Below are positions 9,151-16,156 of a DNA stretch of 64,000 bases, piece by piece. Under the pieces are notes generated by a model. That model saw nothing but the letters and a program-made list of their open reading frames with translations. It was not told where the DNA came from and did no database searches. A program made the translations under genes and the position numbers. The stretch covers positions 4,588,001-4,652,000 of the forward strand of contig NZ_LT629749.1 in assembly GCF_900105065.1 (NCBI RefSeq). The letters are read 5' to 3'. How positions within the stretch are numbered: position 1 is the stretch's first letter; each line of letters opens with the position of its first letter. The DNA is from Friedmanniella luteola. Lineage in GTDB: Bacteria > Actinomycetota > Actinomycetes > Propionibacteriales > Propionibacteriaceae.

Positions 9151-9813
9151 ATGAGTGCCGACGCCTACCCCCCGACCGACCGGACGACGCCCAGCCGTCT
9201 GCGCGAGCGCGTCGGCTACGACCGGGCGGCGGTGCACGCCGTGCTGGACGAGGCCACCGTCTGCCACGTGGGGTTCGTCGTCGACGGTCGGCCGGTGGTG
9301 CTCCCGCAGCTGCACGTGCGGGTCGGCGACGACCTCTACCTGCACGGCTCGACGGGGGCGCGGGCGCTGCGGACCGCGGCCGAGGGCGGGCTCGAGGTGT
9401 GCGTGACCGTCACCCTGATCGACGGCCTGGTCCTGGCCCGCTCGGCGTTCAACCACTCGGTCAACTACCGCTCCGTCGTCGCCCAGGGGCGGGCGGAGCT
9501 GGTCCGCGACGAGCAGGACAAGGCGGCCGTCCTCGCGGCGCTGGTCGAGTCGGTGGTGCCGGGCCGTTCGTCCGGCTCGCGGCCCGCGGACCGTCGCGAG
9601 CTCGCGGCCACGGCGCTGCTGCGGCTGCCCCTGCGCGAGGTGTCGCTCAAGACGCGGAGCGGGCCGCCGTCGGACGACCCCGAGGACCTGGACCTGCCGC
9701 ACTGGACCGGCGTGCTGCCGCTGTCCGTCCGGCGCGGCGAGCCGGTCGCCGCTCCCGGCCTGGCGGAGGCACCCGTCCCCGAGCACGTCCGGGCCTGGGC
9801 GGCCCAGGACTGA
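9151..9813 (+). CDS. Pyridoxamine 5'-phosphate oxidase-like FMN-binding protein
   Basis: A 220-aa split-barrel flavoprotein of the Pyridox_ox_2 type. Typical features are LRERVGYDRAAVHAVLDEA near the N-terminus, CHVGFVVDGRPVVLP, DDLYLHGSTGARALR, VCVTVTLIDGLVLARS and FNHSVNYRSVVAQGRAE. Members bind FMN or F420 or act in detoxification; few have known substrates and true PNPOx activity is not implied. A leaderless-type promoter lies immediately before the ATG. The gene faces the LLM oxidoreductase gene across an intergenic region filled with repeats. Confidence 0.86.
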   Translation: MSADAYPPTDRTTPSRLRERVGYDRAAVHAVLDEATVCHVGFVVDGRPVVLPQLHVRVGDDLYLHGSTGARALRTAAEGGLEVCVTVTLIDGLVLARSAFNHSVNYRSVVAQGRAELVRDEQDKAAVLAALVESVVPGRSSGSRPADRRELAATALLRLPLREVSLKTRSGPPSDDPEDLDLPHWTGVLPLSVRRGEPVAAPGLAEAPVPEHVRAWAAQD

Positions 9814-9842
9814 GCGCCGCCGTCCGTCCGCCCTCCGGGGTC

Positions 9843-9912
9843 CGGACCGGCGTCCAGCCGTATCCCCGGGTGTGGCTCGGACCGGCGTCCGCCCGTACCC
9901 CCGGGCGTGGCT
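9843..9912. repeat. 35-bp tandem direct repeat, two copies
   Basis: Unit 1 at 9843-9877 and unit 2 at 9878-9912 abut exactly. Both start CGGACCGGCGTCC and end GGGTGTGGCT or GGGCGTGGCT, differing at only a few positions. A third copy seems to begin (CGGTCCGA) at 9913 and then diverges. It lies in the non-coding gap between convergent genes, just before the nested palindromes. Confidence 0.75.
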
Positions 9913-9921
9913 CGGTCCGAC

Positions 9922-10000
9922 CCCCCACGTCACACCCCGTCGGGGTGCTTCACACCCGGTGCAGCGGGTGTGAAGACCACCGCAGGGGTGTGAAGTGGCG
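9922..10000. repeat. Nested palindromic repeat, copy 1
   Basis: Outer arms CCACGTCACACCCC (9925-9938) and GGGGTGTGAAGTGG (9985-9998) pair with one mismatch. Between them an inner hairpin has 11-bp arms CTTCACACCCG (9948-9958) and CGGGTGTGAAG (9965-9975) around the loop GTGCAG. All four arms are versions of the same TCACACCC / GGGTGTGA word. Compare copy 2 at 10132-10211. No coding potential was found. It could act as a bidirectional terminator, a REP-like element or a multi-site operator. Confidence 0.8.
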
Positions 10001-10131
10001 GACGCACGCCGGCGCTGAGCTGACGAACGGCCGACGAGGGCGAGCACACGCGTCGCGTGGGGCGGTGACGTCGCGTGACCGCGCGGTCCATCAGGCGTGG
10101 GACGCCTCGCGCGGCCGGTCCCGCGCCAGCA

Positions 10132-10211
10132 CCCCCACTTCACACCCCGTGGACGTGCTTCACACCCCCTGCACGGGGTGTGAAGACCACCGCAGGGGTG
10201 TGAAGTGGGGG
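10132..10211. repeat. Nested palindromic repeat, copy 2
   Basis: Outer arms 10132-10148 and 10195-10211 are a perfect 17-bp inverted repeat (CCCCCACTTCACACCCC and its complement). The inner arms 10158-10168 and 10175-10185 are a perfect 11-bp inverted repeat (CTTCACACCCC) around the loop CTGCAC. The right-hand spacer ACCACCGCA is identical to that of copy 1. The closing base pair of the inner hairpin is C-G here and G-C in copy 1, so pairing is kept while sequence changes. The rest of the gap 9814-10392 shows nothing recognisable. Confidence 0.82.
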
Positions 10212-10392
10212 ACGGACCGGGGTGCCGGGGACGGACCGACCCCGGCCGGGACGAGCCCTCGCGAGGGCGAGCGGCGCGGGAGGCACCGACGGGGCGCGGT
10301 CCCGAGCGGCGGCGGACCACGTCGTCGCGAGGGGACGCCGGGCGGAGGGCTCGACCGGTCGTGCCGGACCGGCCCCCCGCCTCGCGACGGCC

Positions 10393-11367
10393 TCAGGCCG
10401 AGGCGGCCCGGAGCTTCTCCAGCAGCGGGCCGGCGGCCTGCTCGAGGAACGCGCTCTGACCCTCGTCGCCCACCTGCACCAGCGCGATGTCGGTGAAGCC
10501 GGCCTCCCAGAAGGGCTTGACCGCCTCGACGACCGCGTCGAGGTCGGGCCCGCAGGGGATCTGCTCGGCGACGTCCTCGGGTCGGACGAACTGGCTGGCC
10601 CCGGCGAAGCCGGCCGGCGTCGGCAGGTCGGCGTTGACCGCCCAGCCGCCCGCGAACCAGCGGAACTGGTCGTGCGCCTTGGCCACCGCCGCATCGCGGT
10701 CGGTGCCCCAGCAGATCGGGATCTGGCCGATCTTGCGGGACGACGTGTCCCCCTTGGCCCGGTCCCAGGCCTGCAGCAGCTCGGCGTCGGGCTCGGTGGT
10801 GATGAGGTGCTCGGCCAGCGGGCTGAAGTGCTCGATCGACTTCGGACCGGACACGGCGATGCCGATCGGCACGCCGCCCTCCGGGACGTCCCAGATGCGG
10901 GCGGAGTCGACCCGGAAGTAGTTGCCCTCCCACGTCGTCAGCTCGCCGGTGTGCAGCTCGCGGATGATCGTGGCGGCCTCCACCAGCATGTCCTGGCGCT
11001 GGTCGACCGGTGGCCAGCCCTCGCCCGTCACGTGCTCGTTGAGGTTCTCCCCCGAGCCCAGGCCGAGCGTGAAGCGGCCGTCGGAGAGCAGCTGCAGCGT
11101 CGCCGCCTTCTGCGCCACCACCGCCGGGTGGTAGCGCTGGATCGGCGAGGTCACGTAGGTCATCAGCTCGACCCGCGAGGTGGCCTGCGCCACGGCACCC
11201 AGCACGGTCCAGGCGTAGGGCGCGTGACCCTGCGACACCAGCCACGGCGAGTAGTGGTCGCTGGACACCTCGAAGTCGAAGCCGACCTGCTCGGCCGCGG
11301 TGGCGTACTGCACCAGGGCCTTCGGGCCGCTCTGCTCCGTCATCAGCGTGTAGCCGAACCGCGTCAT
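10393..11367 (-). CDS. LLM class F420-dependent oxidoreductase
   Basis: A 324-aa TIM-barrel protein of the luciferase-like monooxygenase superfamily, closest in pattern to the F420-dependent dehydrogenase group that includes FGD. Diagnostic stretches are FDFEVSSDHYSPW, YVTSPIQRYHPAVVAQKAAT, GRFTLGLGSGENLNEHV and GVPIGIAVSGPKSIE. It would transfer hydride between a substrate alcohol or aldehyde and coenzyme F420; the substrate is not evident. The ATG at 11367 follows a strong GGAGGAG site. It is convergent with the FMN-binding protein gene, and the DUF3072 gene lies just upstream in the same direction. Confidence 0.88.
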   Translation of the reverse strand: MTRFGYTLMTEQSGPKALVQYATAAEQVGFDFEVSSDHYSPWLVSQGHAPYAWTVLGAVAQATSRVELMTYVTSPIQRYHPAVVAQKAATLQLLSDGRFTLGLGSGENLNEHVTGEGWPPVDQRQDMLVEAATIIRELHTGELTTWEGNYFRVDSARIWDVPEGGVPIGIAVSGPKSIEHFSPLAEHLITTEPDAELLQAWDRAKGDTSSRKIGQIPICWGTDRDAAVAKAHDQFRWFAGGWAVNADLPTPAGFAGASQFVRPEDVAEQIPCGPDLDAVVEAVKPFWEAGFTDIALVQVGDEGQSAFLEQAAGPLLEKLRAASA

Positions 11368-11392
11368 GAGCCGCTCCTCCTCACCACCCCGG

Positions 11393-11653
11393 TCAGGACT
11401 GGCCGGACTGGGCCGTCTTCAGCCGGTCGATGTGCTCGGAGGCCTCGGCCTTGTTCAGGTTGGCGGGGAGCTCCTCCCCGGCCTGCTTGGCCAGGGTGTC
11501 GAGGTAGCTCTTCTGGGACGGGGTCATGGGGTCGTCGCCGCTGACCCAGTCGCTGGGGTCCTTCTCCAGGGCCGGGTTCTCGGTCTCGGCCTTGGCGCCG
11601 ATGGTGCCCTCTTCCTGCGCGGCCTGGGTGGTCTCTGACTGGAATTCGCTCAT
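11393..11653 (-). CDS. DUF3072 domain protein
   Basis: Small acidic protein of 86 aa. The C-terminal half has the conserved DUF3072 block: DPSDWVSGDDPMTPSQKSYL, then LAKQAGEELPANLNKAEAS. The N-terminal 35 residues are Glu/Thr-rich and probably disordered. No membrane segment. The family has no established function; it is widespread in actinobacteria and some proteobacteria, and the MT-x-x-Q-x-x-x-L core resembles a short helical module found in stress-linked proteins. The ATG at 11653 was chosen over a longer open frame because the family match begins there. It may share a transcript with the LLM oxidoreductase. Confidence 0.82.
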   Translation of the reverse strand: MSEFQSETTQAAQEEGTIGAKAETENPALEKDPSDWVSGDDPMTPSQKSYLDTLAKQAGEELPANLNKAEASEHIDRLKTAQSGQS

Positions 11654-11721
11654 GGCCACACCGTATGCGCAGCCTCCGACAGCCTTCCGCCGGTCCGCCC
11701 GTCCGTGGCGGGCGAGGAGCC

Positions 11722-12261
11722 TCAGCGGTGGCCGTACAGGGCGACCAGGTTCTTGATGTCGGCCTTGCTCGGGTAGCGCTCGTCGGTCACGTGCGAGGTC
11801 ATGCAGGAGCCCGGGCTGTGCTGCAGACCGAGCGTGTGGCCGAGCTCGTGGCACACCACGTTCCGCCGCCGCGTCGGGCCGTTCGTCCGGCCGAAGGTCG
11901 TGTCCAGGACCACCGCGGCCGAGACGATGTCGGGACCCGACCGGCCGGTGGCGCCCGAGCCGACGACCGGGGCGGCGAGCTCGGCCTGCCGCACCACCAC
12001 GCACTGCGCACCCGTCGGGCAGGCCTTGGTGGTGTAGCGGAAGTCCACGGGGTTGGCGTCGTCCCAGCGCTCGGCCGCGGCCTTGACCGGCCAGACCGGA
12101 GAACCGTCCGCCGTCCTCAGCCCGGCGGTCAGGTCCTGCACGTAGACCACGTCCTCCGGCCAGTAGACGGAGGTGATCGCCGCCTCCGCGCCCGGGGTCG
12201 TGAGGAGCGACGACGCCAGCACCGTGAGGAAGGAGGCGAGGGCGACGAGGGAGGTGCGCAC
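11722..12261 (-). CDS. Secreted matrixin-like zinc metalloprotease
   Basis: A 179-aa protein with an N-terminal signal peptide (hydrophobic core LVALASFLTVLASSLL, probable cleavage after AEA near residue 27). The mature part has the metzincin motif VVCHELGHTLGLQHSPGSCM: three zinc-binding His, the catalytic Glu, and a downstream Met close to a typical Met-turn. Two Cys near ACPTGAQC and others may form disulphides. It should act outside the cell as a small peptidase. The GTG start has an AGGAG site. It sits beside the surface DUF3494 gene in the same direction, separated by 298 bp; a functional link is only a guess. Confidence 0.82.
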   Translation of the reverse strand: MRTSLVALASFLTVLASSLLTTPGAEAAITSVYWPEDVVYVQDLTAGLRTADGSPVWPVKAAAERWDDANPVDFRYTTKACPTGAQCVVVRQAELAAPVVGSGATGRSGPDIVSAAVVLDTTFGRTNGPTRRRNVVCHELGHTLGLQHSPGSCMTSHVTDERYPSKADIKNLVALYGHR

Positions 12262-12559
12262 GAGGGCTCCTGGGGGATCCGCAGGAGCGGGACCGCTCTG
12301 CGATCAGGAGTCTGGTGCGCCGACCTCGGGGTTCCGGGGGGCGCAGACCCCGCGGAGGGTCAGGAGTTCGCGAGGGGCGACCGACGGGTCAGGTTCTGCT
12401 CAGCGCCGGCTCGGGGCCACCGCGGACGCCGCCGCCGGACGCCGGCGCGACCCGACGAACGGGGCCGGCGGAGCCACGGCGACGACGGCCCCCCGGTCGA
12501 CCCGGCCACCGAGGTGGGACGGACGAACGGGGGGCCGGCGTCGGCTGCGGTCGGGGCGG
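12262..12559. other. Intergenic gap between protease and DUF3494 genes
   Basis: No gene was found. Two similar words, GACGAACGGGGCCGG near 12454 and GACGAACGGGGGGCCGG near 12521, form a direct repeat about 65 nt apart. An AGGAG site for the protease gene lies at the left edge. No clear promoter was recognised. Confidence 0.5.
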
Positions 12560-13783
12560 CTACTCGTGCCGACCGGCCTGAGCCCGCCGCCGGGCCACGA
12601 CGAGGACGCCCGCGGCGGCCAGCACGAGGACGCCGCCGCCGAGGCCGAGCGCGGTGGTCAGGCCGCTGCTGCCCGTCTGGGCCAGTGCGCCTCCGTCGCC
12701 ACCGGAGCGGCCGGAGCCGCTCACGGCCGTGGCGGTGTCGGTGGCCGACCCCTCCTGGCTCTCCCGCTCGATGGAGGTCGCGGTCGCCTCAGCGCTCGGT
12801 CCCTCGGTCTCGAACTCGGTCTGCACCGTCGTCGGCAGCGCGCTGGACGCGCTGGGACTCGGGCCGTCGCTCGCGCTGGGACCGTCGCTCGGGCTCGGGC
12901 CGTCGCTCGCGCTGGGACCGTCGCTCGCACTGGGACCGTCGCTCGGGCCGGGGCCACCGCTCGGGCTCGGGCCGTCGCTCGCGCTGGGCTCGTCGTCGGG
13001 GCTCGGGCTGGCGCTGGGCTCCAGGCAGGCCGACGAGGTGAATACGTTGTCGTCGAGGGTGACGGCACCGTTGCGAGCCAGGGCCCGGCCGTCGACGGTG
13101 GCGCCCGACTTCACCGTGATGGACGTGAGGGCGAGGATGGTCCCGACGAACTCGCTGTCCACGCCGAGGTCGGCGGAGCTGCCGACCTGGAAGAACACGT
13201 TGCAGGACTGCGCGCCGTTGACCAGGGCGATCGTGCTGTTGGTCGCCGTGGTGAGGGCGGAACCGATCTGGAAGATGAAGACGGAGTTCGGGTCGTCCTG
13301 CCCGTCCAGGGTCAGCGTGCCGGTCAGCAGTGCGGACGACGAGGCCTGGTAGACCCCGGCGACGAAGGGGGCTGAACGGTCGAGCGAGCCGGAGAGCGTC
13401 CCCGTGGGGTCCCGGCCGGCGGCGTCGTCGTAGGCGATCGTCAGATCGGACTGCGCCTGAGCGGCGGCGGCATTGCCCGCGTTGGTCGCCCCTCCGACGC
13501 GTCCGGGCGGGAAGCCGACGATCGCCAGGCCCGGGCTCACCCCGAGGTCGTCCGAGAGCTCGGTCTCCCCGGTGCTGGTCACGGTCGTCGCACCCAGGAC
13601 GGAGTAGCTCTCGGTGGTGCCCAGCAGCACGGCGCCGTCGGCCGCGGCGTAGGCGCGGACCGAGCCCAGCGCCGTGGCCAGGACCACCAGGCCGACCAGC
13701 AGGCCGATCAGGGCGGTGGTGACCACGAGCTGTGGCTGGCCTGGGCTCCGACTGGTCTGCGCGCGCGAGGTGCTGGGATTCAT
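12560..13783 (-). CDS. DUF3494 (ice-binding-like) cell-surface protein
   Basis: A 407-aa exported protein. A hydrophobic segment at about 20-42 acts as signal or anchor. Residues 45-250 form the DUF3494 beta-solenoid domain (LGTTESYSVLGATTVTSTGE, LSDDLGVSPG, FIFQIGSALTT, CNVFFQVGSSADLG, GRALARNGAVTLDDN). A Ser/Pro/Asp-rich low-complexity stalk follows, then LAQTG, a hydrophobic helix and an RRR tail, as in sortase-anchored proteins. DUF3494 includes ice-binding proteins and adhesins; ice binding cannot be inferred from sequence alone. The ATG at 13783 has a GGAGG site. No sortase gene is in the window. The gene is divergent from the topoisomerase IB gene. Confidence 0.85.
   Translation of the reverse strand: MNPSTSRAQTSRSPGQPQLVVTTALIGLLVGLVVLATALGSVRAYAAADGAVLLGTTESYSVLGATTVTSTGETELSDDLGVSPGLAIVGFPPGRVGGATNAGNAAAAQAQSDLTIAYDDAAGRDPTGTLSGSLDRSAPFVAGVYQASSSALLTGTLTLDGQDDPNSVFIFQIGSALTTATNSTIALVNGAQSCNVFFQVGSSADLGVDSEFVGTILALTSITVKSGATVDGRALARNGAVTLDDNVFTSSACLEPSASPSPDDEPSASDGPSPSGGPGPSDGPSASDGPSASDGPSPSDGPSASDGPSPSASSALPTTVQTEFETEGPSAEATATSIERESQEGSATDTATAVSGSGRSGGDGGALAQTGSSGLTTALGLGGGVLVLAAAGVLVVARRRAQAGRHE
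12846..13018 (-). repeat. Tandem repeat encoding the SPSDGPSASDGP stalk
   Basis: Short imperfect units of about 18 bp, encoding alternating (S/A)-(P/S)-S-D-G-P steps, repeat through the stalk of the DUF3494 protein. The unit number may vary between strains by slippage. Its function would be to hold the domain away from the wall. Confidence 0.7.
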
Positions 13784-13993
13784 CGGTGCCTCCGGGGCTG
13801 CTCACCGCCCCCGCGGCCCGGCATCGGACCGGACGACCGGTCTGACTGCCGGGGGCAGCGTAGCCCGTGGTCCTCCCAAACCTCGCATCGTCGCTGCCGG
13901 ACCACGAGCTGGGTGGAGGCGCTCGGGTCGCCCCGGGGCAGGTCGTCCCGCCGGTGCCGCATCTTCCCGGCTCCCGCGGGTAGAAGGATGACC

Positions 13994-15046
13994 GTGCCAC
14001 GGTTGAGAACTGTCTCCCCCCGCGACCCCGGGTGGACCCGGCGTCGGGCCGGGAAGGGCTTCATCTACCTCGACAACGACGGTCAGCGGCTGACCGCGGA
14101 GGACGCCGAGCGCTGCAAGCTGCTCGTGATCCCCCCGGCCTGGCAGCAGGTGTGGATCTGCCCCGTCCCGAACGGGCACATCCAGGCCGTGGGGACCGAC
14201 GACGCGGGCCGGCGGCAGTACCTCTACCACGAGGAGTGGCGCCGCAAGCGCGACCAGTCCAAGCACGACCGCGTGCTGGAGGTGGCCGCCAAGCTGCCCA
14301 TCGCCCGACGACGGGTGGCCAAGCACCTGCGGCTGCCGGGGATGCCCTACGAGCGCGCCCTCGGGACGGCGTTCCGCCTCCTCGACCTCGGCTTCTTCCG
14401 GATCGGCGGCGAGGCCTACGCCGAGGCGAACCAGAGCTACGGCCTCGCGACCATCCAGAAGGAGCACGTCTCCCTCGAGGGCCGCTCGGTCGTCTTCGAC
14501 TACATCGCCAAGTCCGGCAAGGAGCGCTACATCACCCTGGGGGACGAGCTGGTGCGCGCCTCCGTCTCGGTGCTGCTCGAGCGGGAGGGCGGCGGACCCG
14601 AGCTGCTCGCCTACCAGACCGAGGACGGGGAGTGGAAGGACGTCGGCTCGACCGACATCAACAGCTACGTCAAGCAGGTGGTGGGTGGCGAGGTGTCGGC
14701 GAAGGACTTCCGGACCTGGCACGGCACGGTGATCGCCGCCGTCGCCCTGGCCCGGGCCAACGGCACCGCGACGACGGCCAGCGCGCGCAAGCGCGCGGTG
14801 TCCGCGGCCATGAAGGAGGTGTCGCTCTACCTCGGCAACACCCCGACGGTGGCCCGCGCCTCCTACGTCGACCCCCGCCTGGTGGACCTCTTCAACGACG
14901 GCGCGACGATCACCCCCTCGCTGGTCGGCAAGAACGCCGACCTCTCCGACGGCGCCACCCACGGCAAGGTCGAGAAGGCCGTCCTGGCGCTGCTCGAGAC
15001 CCCGAAGAGCGAGATCAGGAAGCTCCGGAGGGCTGCCGCCGCCTGA
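13994..15046 (+). CDS. DNA topoisomerase IB
   Basis: Poxvirus-like type IB topoisomerase of about 350 aa. The N-terminal domain begins RTVSPRDPGWTRRRAGKGF and contains LVIPPAWQQVWICP and QYLYHEEWRRKRDQSKHD. The catalytic domain has the Arg of FRIGGEAYAEANQSYGLAT, KSGKERYI, FRTWHGTVIAA with catalytic Arg/His, and the nucleophile Tyr in ARASYVDPRLVDLF. It relaxes supercoils by a 3'-phosphotyrosine intermediate. The GTG at 13994 is preferred because AGAAGG (13982-13987) sits 6 nt before it; the in-frame ATG at 13988 is too close to that site. Often found as an accessory gene in actinobacteria. Confidence 0.9.
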   Translation: MPRLRTVSPRDPGWTRRRAGKGFIYLDNDGQRLTAEDAERCKLLVIPPAWQQVWICPVPNGHIQAVGTDDAGRRQYLYHEEWRRKRDQSKHDRVLEVAAKLPIARRRVAKHLRLPGMPYERALGTAFRLLDLGFFRIGGEAYAEANQSYGLATIQKEHVSLEGRSVVFDYIAKSGKERYITLGDELVRASVSVLLEREGGGPELLAYQTEDGEWKDVGSTDINSYVKQVVGGEVSAKDFRTWHGTVIAAVALARANGTATTASARKRAVSAAMKEVSLYLGNTPTVARASYVDPRLVDLFNDGATITPSLVGKNADLSDGATHGKVEKAVLALLETPKSEIRKLRRAAAA

Positions 15047-15076
15047 GCCGGCGGGTCCGGGGCCGGCCCCGGCTCA
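15044..15076. terminator. Bidirectional terminator overlapping two convergent stop codons
   Basis: TGAGCCGG (15044-15051) pairs with CCGGCTCA (15069-15076), and a 16-nt palindrome CCGGGGCCGGCCCCGG (15057-15072) lies inside. The first three bases are the topoisomerase stop; the last three are the complement of the CorA stop. One structure thus serves both genes. Confidence 0.6.
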
Positions 15077-16057
15077 CCACCAGCCCTGGCGCTTCGCCCA
15101 GCGCAGCAGGATCAGGGAGAGGGACACCATCGCCGCGAGGAGGATGACCAGCGGCCACCACAGCGTGCGGTCGTTGACGATGACGTTCATGCCCACGATC
15201 GAGGAGAGCGCCGTGACCGGGAGCGTGACGGCGGCGATCACCGCGAGCCGCTCGGCCGCGATCGTCATCTTGGTGTCGGTCCGGGCCCGGTAGAACTCGG
15301 TCACGCCCGTCAGGAAGTCCAGCTGACTCTGGCTGATCCGGGACACGCGCTCGTACTGGTCGAGGAGGTCCTTCAGCAGCGCCCGTCCCTCCCTCGGCAC
15401 GAAGGTCGCGAGCCTGATGGCCCGCTTGTAGATCTCAGCGCTCTGCGACGCCATCGTCCGGATGGTCAGCAGCTCGTGCCGGGCGGTGAACAGGGCGGTG
15501 AGGAAGGCCTGGGGCTCCTCGTCCGCCGCCCCCATCACCCGCTGCTCCAGCAGCCCCACCTGCCGGGCGAGGTCACCGACCAGCGCCTCCTCCCGCCGGG
15601 CGATCGCCGACACGACGGCGTAGGCCAGGGCGAACGGCGAGACGGGCCGGAGCCGGCCGGCCTCCAGGCGGGCGGTCACCTGGCGGGTCTCGGCCAGCGC
15701 GCGGTCCAGCGGCACGACCGGGTTGAGCGGCCCGTGCACGGTCACCAGCAGGTGCTCGCTGATGAACTGGTCGAGCTCGAGGTAGTGCACGTGGCCACCG
15801 GTGCCGATCTCGGGCGCGTGCAGGGCGACGAACAGGTGGTCGGGGTAGACGTGCACCCGGGGCGTGTGGTTGCGCTGCCGGGCCTCGGCGACGGCCATCG
15901 GGTGGAACCCGAGCTCGGCCAGCAGGATCCGCTCGGCGTCGTCGTCGCAGACGGGGATGTCCAGCCAGACGAAGCCGCCGTCGCGCTGCCGGAGCTCGTG
16001 GAGCTCGCCGGGGTCGCAGAGGCGGGCGCCGTCGGGACTCACCCAGCGCAGCTCCAT
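15074..16057 (-). CDS. CorA-family magnesium/cobalt transporter
   Basis: A 327-aa member of the CorA family. A large cytoplasmic N-terminal domain (LDIPVCDDDAERILLAELGF, HVYPDHLFVALHAPE) and a long helix lead to two C-terminal transmembrane helices (about 265-288 and 298-318). The hallmark GMN filter is present in SSIVGMNVIV. The GMN motif marks divalent cation channels of the pentameric CorA type. The start at 16057 is supported by a leaderless-type box (CAGGAT, 6 nt upstream) and by family length; the open frame runs 11 codons further 5'. Ends inside a terminator shared with topoisomerase IB. Confidence 0.88.
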   Translation of the reverse strand: MELRWVSPDGARLCDPGELHELRQRDGGFVWLDIPVCDDDAERILLAELGFHPMAVAEARQRNHTPRVHVYPDHLFVALHAPEIGTGGHVHYLELDQFISEHLLVTVHGPLNPVVPLDRALAETRQVTARLEAGRLRPVSPFALAYAVVSAIARREEALVGDLARQVGLLEQRVMGAADEEPQAFLTALFTARHELLTIRTMASQSAEIYKRAIRLATFVPREGRALLKDLLDQYERVSRISQSQLDFLTGVTEFYRARTDTKMTIAAERLAVIAAVTLPVTALSSIVGMNVIVNDRTLWWPLVILLAAMVSLSLILLRWAKRQGWW

Positions 16058-16063
16058 GCGGCC

Positions 16064-16069
16064 ATCCTG
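16064..16069 (-). promoter_or_regulatory. -10 box for a leaderless corA transcript
   Basis: On the minus strand CAGGAT is followed by GGCCGC (6 nt) and the ATG at 16057. This fixes the start codon choice and predicts that the mRNA begins at the ATG. Confidence 0.5.
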
Positions 16070-16156
16070 CGCCACGGGGCGTCCCGCCACCAGGGCGGCG
16101 AGGAGCGGGCACGTCCGGCTCGCGCACCGCGAGCCGGACCCGGGCCGCGGTGGTGG

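Noticed and set aside
9922-10211. Possible CRISPR array
   Set aside because: Only two units, each internally palindromic, with about 130 nt between them and no cas genes; spacing and structure do not fit.
7375-10320. A 981-aa minus-strand open frame spanning the GH130 gene and the repeat region
   Set aside because: Antisense composition, runs through non-coding palindromes, and overlaps three well-supported genes.
12846-13018. Possible CRISPR or intergenic repeat array
   Set aside because: The repeats are in frame and encode the Ser/Pro/Asp stalk of a surface protein.
13913-13993. Upstream extension of the topoisomerase IB reading frame
   Set aside because: No similarity to the family, no ribosome binding site at the upstream start, and a good site lies at 13982-13987.
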